A DNA stretch of 64,000 nt, taken from positions 1,582,494 to 1,646,493 of the forward strand of contig CP062796.1 of assembly GCA_018208355.1 (NCBI GenBank), given 5' to 3'. Below are positions 28,351 through 36,976 of the stretch, piece by piece (the first letter of the stretch is position 1; each line of letters begins with the position of its first letter). The DNA is from Candidatus Fermentithermobacillus carboniphilus (GTDB taxonomy: Bacteria; Bacillota; Sulfobacillia; Fermentithermobacillales; Fermentithermobacillaceae). Under the pieces are notes generated by a model. It had not been told where the DNA came from. It was given only the letters and a program-made list of their open reading frames with translations, and ran no database searches. The translations under genes were made by a program, and so were the position numbers.

Positions 28351-28377
28351 ACTTGTAGGAAAGCGGTATATAGCTTG
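28340..28377 (+). repeat. Two tandem copies of AGC(A/G)GTATATA(A/G)CTTG with a 22-base period
   Basis: Copies at 28340-28355 and 28362-28377 agree at 14 of 16 positions and sit about two helical turns apart. They overlap the likely promoter of acpS and contain two -10-like TATATA elements. Confidence 0.6.
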
Positions 28378-28435
28378 AATGTATAACCTGATAAAAGAAA
28401 ATTTGTTGCACCCTGTCGGGAAGCGTGACTCCCTC

Positions 28436-29002
28436 ATGAAAAAATGGAAGGTCGGCGTAGATGTCGTCTTGGTTCCGCGGGTGGAGCGGAGCCTTTCTTC
28501 TCATCCCTCTCAGTTTTTCAGGCGGTTTTTTACAGAAAGGGAGCTGTCTTTTTGCTCGGGTCCCCGGAAAATTCAGCGTCTTTCAGGCAGGATTGCGGCA
28601 AAGGAAGCGGTCATGAAGGTGCTGGGGGATGGCTGGCCCAGGGTTCCGTGGGTCGATATCGAGATCCTTCCGGGTGACAATGCCCAGCCGCTCGTTTACC
28701 TCAACGGAAAGGCAAAAGCCCTTCTCGAGAAGGAAAACCTGGGAGCGGTCGAGGTTTCGATAACCCATGACGGCGACGTAGCCGTAGCGGTAGCTCTCGG
28801 TATCCCGCGAGAGGCTTTTTCGGGTCCTGCCGGTGAATCTCTGCGTTCCGGAGGTGGATCTAATGTTCCTGGTATCAGCGGCGGAAATGAGGGAGATAGA
28901 CCAGAAAGCTCAAGCCATGGGTATCCCCGCCTTGATCCTCATGGAGAACGCGGGAAGAGCCCTGGCCTTTCACACGGAGCGGCTTCTCGGGAAGAAAGGT
29001 AA
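28436..29002 (+). CDS. acpS: Holo-[acyl-carrier-protein] synthase with out-of-frame tail over nnr
   Basis: Transfers 4'-phosphopantetheine from CoA to acyl carrier protein. From ATG 28436 the product aligns with AcpS: VGVDVVLVPRVER near the start with the Mg-binding aspartate, FTERELSFC, the RIAAKEAVMKVLG motif with the conserved glutamate and lysine, and EVSITHDGDVAVAVALG. A normal AcpS would end near 28806. Here the frame runs about 65 codons further, overlapping the next gene by 140 bases in another frame, with low-complexity residues (Gly, Ser, Arg, Glu). The original stop was probably lost. ATG 28379 is an alternative start; neither has a strong ribosome binding site. Confidence 0.85.
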   Translation: MKKWKVGVDVVLVPRVERSLSSHPSQFFRRFFTERELSFCSGPRKIQRLSGRIAAKEAVMKVLGDGWPRVPWVDIEILPGDNAQPLVYLNGKAKALLEKENLGAVEVSITHDGDVAVAVALGIPREAFSGPAGESLRSGGGSNVPGISGGNEGDRPESSSHGYPRLDPHGERGKSPGLSHGAASREER

Positions 29003-30419
29003 AGTCGCTATCCTCGCGGGGCCAGGCCAAAACGGCGGGGACGGTTTTTCAGCGGCAAGGCACTTGTCGTCGAGAGGACACCGGGTCCGTGTGGGGTTTT
29101 TCGGTAAACGGGAAAAACTTCCCAAGGAAGCTTCCCAGAACCTCGAGATGCTCAGAGAATTTCCCGTCGAGATACTTGAGTGCGACCCGGGCGACCCCGA
29201 GAAAGTCCTCAGCGCGCTCGAAGATACGGATATCATCGTGGATGCCCTCTTGGGGACAGGTTCGTCAGGCAATCCTAGGCCACCTCTCGATGCGGCCATC
29301 CGCTGGGCCAACTCGAAAAACGTGCCGAAGGTTGCCTGCGATCTTCCTTCGGGTCTTTCTGCTGATACCGGGTGGGTGTATGAACCCTGTATTCGCGCCG
29401 ACGTCACCGTCACCATGGGCTTTCCGAAGATCGGCCTGTACAGCTATCCGGGCAGGATGTTTTGCGGCGAGATAGTAGTAGAAGGGCTCGGACTTCCTCC
29501 CGCCCTTTCAGGAAGGGAGTTCCATGCAAAAGCAGTTACACTCGATGATGCTCGAGCTTTTCTGCCTCGAAGGAATCCAGACCACCATAAAGGACAATCG
29601 GGCCACGTTACCGTAGTTGCCGGTTCCCTAGGGATGGCAGGGGCGGCGGTCCTTTCAGCCAAAGCGGCTCTTCGCGCTGGAGCGGGAACCGTTACCCTTC
29701 TTTGCCCCGGAAGAATCTACGAGATATGTGCCTCAATGGTTCCTGAAGTCATGGTCCTCCCGTGCGGAGACGGGCCGGTTTTTGGGCCTGAGGAAGACAT
29801 CCTCCAAAGAGCCGTGGAAAACATCGAAAGATCCAGCGCCGTTGTGGTTGGACCTGGATTTGGAAGGGGAAATTCTCAGGCAGCGTTCTTGAAGGAGATC
29901 CTGCCTTCTTTGTCGAAAGTCCCTTGTGTGATGGACGCAGATGCCCTCTTTGCCTTGAAGCAATTAGGGGGGCTATCATATCTCGCCGGGTACGAGGGAA
30001 ACTTTATTTTGACGCCGCATCCGGGCGAATTATCCAGATTGCTGGGTATCAGTGTAAGTGACCTTGGGAAAGACAGACCCGGATATGCCAGGAGGGCGTC
30101 CTTAGAGTCCAGGAGCGTCGTGTGCCTTAAAGGGGCAGGTACTTGTGTGGCCGACCCCTCGGGCTACCTGTTCATCAACACCTCCGGAGACCCGGCTATG
30201 GCCACCGCCGGTTCGGGCGACGTCTTGACAGGTGTCATAGCGGCTCTGGCCGCTCAAGGACTTACGGTTCGAGATAGCGCGTGGCTGGGAGTCTTCTGGC
30301 ACGGGCTATCTGGAGAAAAAGCCAGGTTAAAGAAGGGCTCGTACGGGATCCTTGCCGGGGACATAATTGAGTGCCTGCCGGAGTCCCGGAAGACCATGGA
30401 GATACTTGAAGAGAGGTGA
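28863..30419 (+). CDS. nnr: Bifunctional NAD(P)H-hydrate epimerase / ADP-dependent dehydratase
   Basis: Repairs hydrated NADH and NADPH. The N-terminal epimerase (NnrE, YjeF_N) covers about residues 1-215, with AGPGQNGGDG and DALLGTGSSG. The C-terminal dehydratase (NnrD) covers about 225-510, with GHVTVVAGS, the ribokinase-like fold, DADALF, TPHPGE and the phosphate-binding TAGSGDVLTG. At 518 aa it is the usual fused length. ATG 28863 has GGAGGTGG 5 bases upstream. It overlaps the acpS reading frame and precedes mazEF, an order also known from Bacillota. Confidence 0.96.
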   Translation: MFLVSAAEMREIDQKAQAMGIPALILMENAGRALAFHTERLLGKKGKVAILAGPGQNGGDGFSAARHLSSRGHRVRVGFFGKREKLPKEASQNLEMLREFPVEILECDPGDPEKVLSALEDTDIIVDALLGTGSSGNPRPPLDAAIRWANSKNVPKVACDLPSGLSADTGWVYEPCIRADVTVTMGFPKIGLYSYPGRMFCGEIVVEGLGLPPALSGREFHAKAVTLDDARAFLPRRNPDHHKGQSGHVTVVAGSLGMAGAAVLSAKAALRAGAGTVTLLCPGRIYEICASMVPEVMVLPCGDGPVFGPEEDILQRAVENIERSSAVVVGPGFGRGNSQAAFLKEILPSLSKVPCVMDADALFALKQLGGLSYLAGYEGNFILTPHPGELSRLLGISVSDLGKDRPGYARRASLESRSVVCLKGAGTCVADPSGYLFINTSGDPAMATAGSGDVLTGVIAALAAQGLTVRDSAWLGVFWHGLSGEKARLKKGSYGILAGDIIECLPESRKTMEILEER

Positions 30420-30445
30420 GATGACCCTTCCCTGGGTCAGTTGGC

Positions 30446-30766
30446 GTGGCGAGGATGAGACGAGTGGTCGTGGGGTTACCTGAGGAAATGCTTGCAGGCA
30501 TCGATGATCTGGTTTCCGGAAGCAACCAGTCTCGGTCCTTGTTTATACGCGAGGCATGTCATTTTTACATCGAGGAAAAACGCAAGGAACATCTACGAGA
30601 ACAGATGAAAACGGGTTATCAGGAAATGGCCGAGCTGAATAGACTTTTGGCCGAAGAGATGGCCTGCGACTTTGATTGTTTGCCCAGGCTCCCGGATATC
30701 GGCGACTATTTCTGTACCGCGGGAGAGGGCCTGAAAGATGATTCTCCCGGTTGGAGGAAGACCTGA
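30446..30766 (+). CDS. MazE/EndoAI-type ribbon-helix-helix antitoxin
   Basis: A 106 aa protein whose first 45 residues form a ribbon-helix-helix: MRRVVVGLPEEMLAGID and then SRSLFIREACHFYI. The acidic and hydrophobic C-terminal part would neutralise MazF. The stop codon is followed immediately by the mazF TTG start, a strict toxin-antitoxin arrangement. The GTG at 30446 or ATG at 30455 could be the start; no good ribosome binding site decides. The acpS-linked position matches the chromosomal ndoAI-ndoA (EndoAI-EndoA) pair of Bacillus, indicating a resident rather than mobile system. Confidence 0.88.
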   Translation: MARMRRVVVGLPEEMLAGIDDLVSGSNQSRSLFIREACHFYIEEKRKEHLREQMKTGYQEMAELNRLLAEEMACDFDCLPRLPDIGDYFCTAGEGLKDDSPGWRKT

Positions 30767-31117
30767 TTGGAGCCTCTCCGGGGCGATATCTACTTCGCCG
30801 ACTTGAGCCCTGTGGTTGGATCTGAACAGGGAGGGTTCAGGCCGGTACTTGTCATTCAGAATGATATCGGAAACAAATATAGTCCCACAGTGATAGTATC
30901 CGCGATCACGTCCCAAATCCAAAAGGCAAGGCTACCAACCCACGTGGAGCTCCCCGCTCACGTTTCGGGCCTTGATAAAGACTCGGTCATCTTGCTTGAA
31001 CAGATTAGGACTATTGATAAACGTAGACTCAAAAGACGCGTGGCAAGGCTAGACGACGAGACCATGGCCAAGGTCAACGAAGCTCTGGCCATTTCGGTGG
31101 GTCTTCGGCCCATCTGA
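30767..31117 (+). CDS. mazF: MazF/EndoA endoribonuclease toxin
   Basis: Sequence-specific mRNA interferase of 116 aa. The family features are present: [19 protein letters not shown] with the catalytic arginine, [29 protein letters not shown] with the catalytic threonine, and the [13 protein letters not shown] segment. TTG 30767 is preceded by GGAGGAAG about 8 bases upstream inside mazE and begins directly after the mazE stop. Its target sequence cannot be read from the gene; Bacillus EndoA cuts at UACAU. Confidence 0.95.
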   Translation: MEPLRGDIYFADLSPVVGSEQGGFRPVLVIQNDIGNKYSPTVIVSAITSQIQKARLPTHVELPAHVSGLDKDSVILLEQIRTIDKRRLKRRVARLDDETMAKVNEALAISVGLRPI

Positions 31118-31207
31118 GTTATCCCTTCCCGAAAGGCAAATGAGAGCGAACCCGTGTGTGACTTGGTAGAAGAAACTCATCGAGGGATCTGGAGGAAGGT
31201 AAATGAT

Positions 31208-32278
31208 ATGTTAGTGGACAAACTGGGATTTTCCAGAGTCAACCTTACGGATCTTCCCACCCCTTTTGAAGAAGCTCCCAGGTTCTCTAAGGCCCTAGGT
31301 GGTCCGAGAATATTCCTCAAGAGGGACGATACCACTACCCTTGCTATGGGCGGCAACAAGGCCAGGAAGCTCGAGCTTCTGATGGGCGAAGCGGTTTCCC
31401 TCGGATCAGATCATGTGATTACAACAGGAGGGCCTCAATCAAATCACGCCAGGATGACGGCGGCAGCCGGGAGAAAACTTGGAATGCAGCCCGTTTTGGT
31501 TCTCGAAGGCGAAGACCCGTGTGTCCGCCAGGGGAACCTGCTCCTGGACCACATACTCGGGGCGGAGATCATCTTTTCCGGGGCGCGCCCACCGGAAGAG
31601 GTTATGGCGGAGGTGAAAGAGGACCTTGAGAAACGCGGAAAGCGTCCGTATCTGATACCTTTGGGCGGTTCCAATGCCCTGGGTGCCCTGGGGTATGTTT
31701 CGTGCGTGGAGGAGATGAACCGGCAGGCCGAGGAAGCCGGGGTCCGGCCTCGAGCGGTTTACGTGGCGACCGGCTCTTCAGGTACTCTGGCGGGCCTTGT
31801 GCTCGGGAAGATCCTCACAGGAGCCTCTTTCGAGGTAAAAGGGGTTGCTGTGAGCCCGGGAGCCGCGGAAAAAGAAGGAAGGGCAGTCGAACTCGTGTTT
31901 GAGGCTATCCAGCTCATACGTTCTAGACTCGAAGACTCGCCGGGGCCGGGCGCGCTCGATCCCGATCATGCGGCAATGTTAGAGAGGATTCGGGACGCGT
32001 CTTTGGAAAAGGTCAGAAGACACGTAGCGGTCATTGATGGATTCGTAGGCCCCGGGTATGGGATCCCCACCCCGGAGTGTCTTGAGGCCATCACCCTGCT
32101 TGCGAGGAATGAGGGAGTCCTTGCGGACCCGGTTTACAGCGGCAAAGCGCTTTCCGCGCTTGTGGCGGACGCAAGAACCGGAAAATATGCCCGGGACGAC
32201 GTCGTCGTATTCCTTCATACCGGCGGCGTTCCGGCAGACTTCGCCTATTCAGATGTCTTTGTGAAAGGAAGGATTTAA
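31208..32278 (+). CDS. D-cysteine desulfhydrase / ACC deaminase-family PLP enzyme
   Basis: PLP enzyme of fold type II, about 356 aa. Key motifs are IFLKRDDTT, the PLP lysine in MGGNKARKLE, QSNHARMTAAAG, the phosphate-binding GSSGTLAGL, and the late HTGGVPA. In this family the enzymes degrade D-cysteine to pyruvate, sulfide and ammonia, or open 1-aminocyclopropane-1-carboxylate; substrate cannot be fixed from sequence. ATG 31208 is chosen because GGAGGAAGG lies 8 bases upstream, while the frame opens at 31154. The next gene follows after 1 base, so the two are co-transcribed. Confidence 0.88.
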   Translation: MLVDKLGFSRVNLTDLPTPFEEAPRFSKALGGPRIFLKRDDTTTLAMGGNKARKLELLMGEAVSLGSDHVITTGGPQSNHARMTAAAGRKLGMQPVLVLEGEDPCVRQGNLLLDHILGAEIIFSGARPPEEVMAEVKEDLEKRGKRPYLIPLGGSNALGALGYVSCVEEMNRQAEEAGVRPRAVYVATGSSGTLAGLVLGKILTGASFEVKGVAVSPGAAEKEGRAVELVFEAIQLIRSRLEDSPGPGALDPDHAAMLERIRDASLEKVRRHVAVIDGFVGPGYGIPTPECLEAITLLARNEGVLADPVYSGKALSALVADARTGKYARDDVVVFLHTGGVPADFAYSDVFVKGRI

Positions 32279-32279
32279 A

Positions 32280-32996
32280 GTGAGGCCGGTGATCGGTATA
32301 ACAGCCAGCTACGATGATGAAAAACACGCTTCGACTCTTCCCCATACATACGTCGACTCTATATTGGAAGCCGGCGGAAATCCCGTGCTTATCCCGATAG
32401 TTTCTCGAGAAGTGGCCGACGAAACGCTTTCCATGATAGACGGGATCCTGTTTCCCGGAGGAGTTGACGTGGATCCGAGGCTCTACGACGAACGTCCGAG
32501 CGTGCATCTTGGGCGAATAAACCCTCTTCTGGACCAGCTCGAGATATATGTGGCACGCAGAGCGCTCAAAATGGATTTGCCTATCCTGGGCATCTGCCGG
32601 GGCTGTCAGGTGGTCACTGTGGCTGCCGGTGGAACTCTTGTTCAGGACATACCGACCCAGGTTGGTGGCGCGCAAAAACATTTTCAGAATGCTCCGCGCT
32701 GGTACGGGACTCATGAAGTGATTCTCGAAGAAAACTCGTTTGTATCGCGCCTGTTTGGAACGAGGCGCCTTGTAGTAAATTCCTTCCACCATCAGGCCAT
32801 CAAGAACCCGGGCGACGGTTTCACCGTTACCGGGAGAGCTCTTGACGGGGTTGCCGAGGCTGCCGAAGCGAGAAAAGGTTTCAAGCTTCTCCTACAGTGG
32901 CACCCCGAGGCCATGTGGAAGAACGAAAGGTTATTTCTTGAGCCATTCAAGGCACTGGTAGAGGCCGCGAATGAGAGGAATAAGGGCAGGCGGTAG
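32280..32996 (+). CDS. Gamma-glutamyl-gamma-aminobutyrate hydrolase family (peptidase C26)
   Basis: Class I glutamine amidotransferase fold, 238 aa. The nucleophile elbow GICRGCQ holds the catalytic cysteine, and the histidine-glutamate pair lies in LLQWHPEAMW. The FPGGVDVDP motif is typical of PuuD-like hydrolases that cleave gamma-glutamyl bonds. The GTG at 32280 begins 1 base after the previous stop. Together with the upstream PLP enzyme and the downstream P1 peptidase it forms an amino-acid or peptide scavenging cluster; the true substrate is unknown. Confidence 0.88.
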   Translation: MRPVIGITASYDDEKHASTLPHTYVDSILEAGGNPVLIPIVSREVADETLSMIDGILFPGGVDVDPRLYDERPSVHLGRINPLLDQLEIYVARRALKMDLPILGICRGCQVVTVAAGGTLVQDIPTQVGGAQKHFQNAPRWYGTHEVILEENSFVSRLFGTRRLVVNSFHHQAIKNPGDGFTVTGRALDGVAEAAEARKGFKLLLQWHPEAMWKNERLFLEPFKALVEAANERNKGRR

Positions 32997-33050
32997 GCTT
33001 CATGGAGGTTCTCGAAAGCTGCCCATCTCTATCCCCGGAGGGTGGTTTCC

Positions 33051-34172
33051 ATGAACGACGTCGCTGGCACCGGACAAAGGCCTAGATGCAGGGATGTTGG
33101 ACTCATCATAGGGCAAATGGAACCTGGACCGTTGAACGCCATCACCGATGTTCCAGGCGTCATGGTAGGACATTCCACGATTATCAGAGGCGAAGGAGCG
33201 CTGGTGCCGGGGCAGGGCCCCGTGCGTACCGGAGTGACTGTCATCCTGCCCCATCCAGGCAACGTTTTCAAGGACAAAGTCAGAGGCGCCATCCACGTCA
33301 TCAACGGCTTCGGGAAGGCCACAGGAATCGCTCAGGTTCAGGAACTGGGGGTCATAGAGACCCCTATCGCGCTCACCAATACGCTTTCTGTCGGAACGGT
33401 GTGGGATGCGGTCTGCGAGTACACCCTCGAGCAAAACCCCGAGATAGGTGTGACCACGGGAACCCTCAACCCTGTGGTCCTCGAATGCAATGACGGTTAC
33501 CTGAATGACATAAGGGGCAGGCACGTCAAAAAGGAGCATGTGTTTGAAGCCTTGGGTGCCTCGAGGACGGGAATCGTCGATGAAGGCAACGTGGGCGCGG
33601 GCACCGGAATGTGTTGCCTGGGATTCAAGGGAGGGATAGGGACCTCCTCCAGGCGCCTTCCGTGCGGGCTTTCTGCGGCTACAGTGGGAGTGCTGGTCCT
33701 GGCCAATTTCGGCCGGTTAGAAAACCTCCTCATAAAAGGCGTGCCGGTGGGCCTGGAACTTCAAAAGTACGTCGAGGATAGTGACTCCACTCCTCCGGGC
33801 TCAGTCGTGGTCGTCGTTGCGACCGATGCACCTCTCTCTGAGAGGCAGCTTCTCAGGGTGGCAAAAAGATGCATGGGGGGTCTTGCCCGTGTTGGGTCCG
33901 CCTTTGCCAACGGCAGCGGCGATTTCGTCGTGGCTTTCTCAACAAAAAACAAGGTATCTCACTGGGGTTGTGGTGAGGAACAGGTTTCTTTCGTGAGAGA
34001 CGATTCACCCGTATTGGGTGCGGTGTTCCAGGCAGCCGTCGAAGCCACAGAAGAAGCTGTGCTGAACGCGTTGTTCAGAGCCCGGACCATGGTAGGAAGG
34101 GACAATCATATCAGAGCGGGCATACCGATCGATAAAGTTTGCGAAATACTGCGGAAGTTCCATGCGATGTAA
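33051..34172 (+). CDS. P1 (DmpA/S58) family aminopeptidase
   Basis: Ntn-type self-processing aminopeptidase family, 373 aa. The conserved start (NAITDVPGVMVGHST), VRTGVTVILP, the long substrate-groove region, and the processing-site region around AGTGMCCLGFKGGIGTSSR are visible. In DmpA self-cleavage occurs at Gly-Ser; here the corresponding residue is a cysteine or a nearby threonine/serine, so autoprocessing chemistry may differ. ATG 33051 has GGAGGG 8 bases upstream; GTG 33042 falls inside that site. It is likely cytoplasmic, acting on small peptides or amides. Confidence 0.87.
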   Translation: MNDVAGTGQRPRCRDVGLIIGQMEPGPLNAITDVPGVMVGHSTIIRGEGALVPGQGPVRTGVTVILPHPGNVFKDKVRGAIHVINGFGKATGIAQVQELGVIETPIALTNTLSVGTVWDAVCEYTLEQNPEIGVTTGTLNPVVLECNDGYLNDIRGRHVKKEHVFEALGASRTGIVDEGNVGAGTGMCCLGFKGGIGTSSRRLPCGLSAATVGVLVLANFGRLENLLIKGVPVGLELQKYVEDSDSTPPGSVVVVVATDAPLSERQLLRVAKRCMGGLARVGSAFANGSGDFVVAFSTKNKVSHWGCGEEQVSFVRDDSPVLGAVFQAAVEATEEAVLNALFRARTMVGRDNHIRAGIPIDKVCEILRKFHAM

Positions 34173-34280
34173 CGTAGGGAAGTGTCTGGTTTCAGCAGGA
34201 TAAATTCAAAAGCCGTCGAATCGTGTACAGAATTGGTGCATAATTTTCATTAGGCAAGTCAACCTGTCAGGAGGACCATA

Positions 34281-34985
34281 ATGCCAGATAAGGACGAACT
34301 TACTAAAGGGCAGTCATCCAAAGCGGGTCCCAGAGTCCAAAGGCCTTCATATCTTAGAGGTTCGATTGCGCCGAAGGCCGCGAATCCGTCTCGTCCGGAG
34401 GCCGTAAGCGCTGCTCAGCCCGGACACGAACGCCCGGAAGTTCAACGTCCGGAGGCTCAAAAAGCCGAGGAAAAAGAAGATGTAGAACTTTACAGCTGGT
34501 CGGTCTGGCTCCTGCCGAGGCGTCCTCTCGTTTCCGTACTGGTCGTGGCATCTCTAATCGGAAGTATTTTGCTTGCCTACTGGACCTTACCCCAGGTGTT
34601 TTTCGTCGTCATCATCAGCCTCATACTCATAAATAGGCTCGCGCCTTATCTCTTTCCGGTGAAGTACGTCATGACCGAAGAGACGGTGGGGTACAGGACG
34701 TTCCTGGCTAAAGACATCCGTCCGTGGGGGAATCTCCTCACCTATTACCAGTTTCCGGATGGAGTGTTGCTCACCCATGATACCCGCACCATCCGCGGCA
34801 GGATGAAGGAGGGGATTTTCCTCTATTACGAGAAGGACGGATCTAACAAGGAACAGGTGCTAAATATAGTTAGATCCAAACTTAAGCCCCCCAAAGAAGC
34901 TTTTGCACCTAGAGAGGACAACGAGTACAAAGGCGGAATCAGGTCGGCGTGGAGGCGCATCCGGAACTTAAAGTCAAAAGACTGA
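34281..34985 (+). CDS. Two-span membrane protein with possible PH-like C-terminal domain
   Basis: A 234 aa protein not assigned to a named family. Residues 1-65 are polar and rich in Pro, Ala and Glu. Two adjacent hydrophobic segments (about 83-102 and 104-122) form a hairpin in the membrane, and a cytosolic domain (about 130-195) has alternating strands similar to bacterial PH domains, inferred only from pattern. A basic tail ends in NLKSKD. ATG 34281 follows CAGGAGGAC. The gene lies 92 bases before the first GlmL-like gene on the same strand and could be part of that system. Confidence 0.75.
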   Translation: MPDKDELTKGQSSKAGPRVQRPSYLRGSIAPKAANPSRPEAVSAAQPGHERPEVQRPEAQKAEEKEDVELYSWSVWLLPRRPLVSVLVVASLIGSILLAYWTLPQVFFVVIISLILINRLAPYLFPVKYVMTEETVGYRTFLAKDIRPWGNLLTYYQFPDGVLLTHDTRTIRGRMKEGIFLYYEKDGSNKEQVLNIVRSKLKPPKEAFAPREDNEYKGGIRSAWRRIRNLKSKD

Positions 34986-35077
34986 TTTGTCAAACGGCCT
35001 TCCGGGGGAAAAACCAGCCGCTATCGGGCCTTTGACGTAAAGTTATTTCTCGGTGAGACGCTGGAGGAGGGAATCGG

Positions 35078-36976
35078 ATGGAAGAAAAGAAAGTAGAGTC
35101 TATCCTGGCTACTGACGTCGGGTCTACCACGACCAAGGCGATCCTTATCGAAAAGCGTGGAGATGAATATCGGCTCGTAACTCGCGGGGAAATGCCGACA
35201 ACCGTGGAAGCGCCCTGGGAAAACGTGATGATCGGCGTCAGGAAAGCCATAAAACGAGTGGAAGAGCTTATCGACAGGCCCATACTCGACGATACGGGTC
35301 ACCTGATCCGGCCCAAGGAAGATGGACGAGGAGTAGACATATATGTCTCCACCTCGTCGGCAGGTGGCGGTCTCCAGATGATGGTTGCGGGCCTCGTTAA
35401 GAGCATAAGCGCCAGTTCGGCCCATCGTGCGGCCCTGGGGGCCGGGGCGGTGGTCCTCGACGTGATAGCCGTAGACGACGGAAGGTCTCAGTCAGAACAG
35501 ATAACTAGGATCACGGAACTTCGTCCTGACATTATCCTCATGTCGGGAGGAGTAGACGGCGGTTCCGTCTCTTACATCGCTTCCATAGCGGAAATCATCA
35601 AACAAGCAAACCCTCAACCGAGGTTCGGAGCGACCTACAAGCTTCCTCTGATCTATGCTGGAAACAAAGATGCCCAGGACATAGTCACCGCGGTGTGCGG
35701 TGAGGAGATGGATGTCCACATAGTCGACAACTTAAGGCCCCGCCACGACGTAGAGAACCTAGGGCCGGCTAGGGAAGCTATCCACGACCTTTTCATGAAC
35801 CACGTCATGGCCCAAGCGCCCGGGTATGGCGAACTCATGGGCTGGGTGGATACCACCATCATGCCTACTCCCGGCGCCGTGGGGCGGATAATCGAGCTCA
35901 TGGCGGATAAGTATAAGGCCAATATAGTTGGGGTAGACATAGGGGGAGCTACGACTGACGTATTTTCTAGTTTTGAAGGGACGTTTACCAGGACAGTTTC
36001 GGCTAACCTGGGTATGAGCTATTCCATCTGCAACGTCCTGGAGGAGGCGGGATTTGACAACATCTTACGCTGGATACCTTTTGGGATGGACCAGTCCCAG
36101 ATATCCGACTGGATCGCCAACAAAATGGTACGGCCCACCACCATCCCACAGACCCTGTATCATCTCGTCCTCGAACAGGCTCTTGCCCGAGAAGCCCTGA
36201 GGCTGAGTTTTGAGCACCACAAGAGCCTTGCCAAGAAGGTCGAAAAAGAAGAAGTCGGGGTGGTTTTCAAAAGCCAGGCCTCAATGGTAAAGGCGTCGGG
36301 CAGAGATATCATCGAGATGATGAAGTTGGATATCCTGGTGGGCTCGGGCGGCGTACTCTCTCATGCTCCAAGGCGCCAGCAGGCTGCCCTAATGCTCCTA
36401 GACGCTTTCCAGCCCGAAGGGGTCACTCAGCTTGCAGTGGACTCGATTTTCATGATGCCTCATCTCGGCGTGCTTTCTACCGTATACCCTGAAATAGCGG
36501 CTGAGGTCTTTGATAAAGACTGCCTTGTCCGGCTCGGGACGGCGATAGCCCCTGTTGGGCCCGCAAAGCGCGGGACCCCGATGGCAACCGTCAAGATCAG
36601 CCTGCCCAATGGGGAGACTATCCAGGAAAAAGTGATCAGCGGAGAAATCAAAGTCATCCCCCTCGGAGTCGGCGAAACCGCTACTTGCAAGATACAGCCA
36701 GCCAACGGAAACATCGATGTGGGCACAGGCAGGGGTAAAGCCCTTGAGGTAAAGGTTCACGGAGGGCTGGTCGGGATCATGCTGGATGGACGCGGGCGGC
36801 CGATAGCGATTCCGGAAGATCCCCAGGAAAGAGTCAAGACTCTGACGTCGTGGATTAACGCTATGAATGCCTATCCTTCCGAGAAGATTGCGGAACTTCA
36901 AGAGAGATACCCCGTGAAAGCCGAGGGAGCACAGGGAGGGAAGAAACGTGGCGGTCTCTTTAGCTTCTTCAAGTAA
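35078..36976 (+). CDS. GlmL/MutL-like actin-fold ATPase, copy 1
   Basis: A 632 aa ASKHA-fold protein of the glutamate mutase L (GlmL, MutL) family. Phosphate loop 1 is ATDVGSTTTKAIL (residues 11-23), loop 2 GVDIGGATTDVF (about 286-297), and the adenosine motif GSGGVLSHAPRR lies near 425. GlmL genes usually stand with glutamate mutase glmES and are thought to help assemble or reactivate B12 enzymes. No mutase gene lies in this window. The ATG has GGAGGAGGGAA upstream. A paralogue with the same layout lies at 38972-40828. A Gly-Lys-rich tail (GGKKRGGLFSFFK) overlaps the next gene by 29 bases. Confidence 0.9.
   Translation: MEEKKVESILATDVGSTTTKAILIEKRGDEYRLVTRGEMPTTVEAPWENVMIGVRKAIKRVEELIDRPILDDTGHLIRPKEDGRGVDIYVSTSSAGGGLQMMVAGLVKSISASSAHRAALGAGAVVLDVIAVDDGRSQSEQITRITELRPDIILMSGGVDGGSVSYIASIAEIIKQANPQPRFGATYKLPLIYAGNKDAQDIVTAVCGEEMDVHIVDNLRPRHDVENLGPAREAIHDLFMNHVMAQAPGYGELMGWVDTTIMPTPGAVGRIIELMADKYKANIVGVDIGGATTDVFSSFEGTFTRTVSANLGMSYSICNVLEEAGFDNILRWIPFGMDQSQISDWIANKMVRPTTIPQTLYHLVLEQALAREALRLSFEHHKSLAKKVEKEEVGVVFKSQASMVKASGRDIIEMMKLDILVGSGGVLSHAPRRQQAALMLLDAFQPEGVTQLAVDSIFMMPHLGVLSTVYPEIAAEVFDKDCLVRLGTAIAPVGPAKRGTPMATVKISLPNGETIQEKVISGEIKVIPLGVGETATCKIQPANGNIDVGTGRGKALEVKVHGGLVGIMLDGRGRPIAIPEDPQERVKTLTSWINAMNAYPSEKIAELQERYPVKAEGAQGGKKRGGLFSFFK

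Noticed and set aside
30446-31117. MazEF as part of a mobile or defence island
   Set aside because: The pair sits downstream of acpS and nnr, matching the resident chromosomal position in Bacillota. No integrase, transposase or att repeat is nearby.
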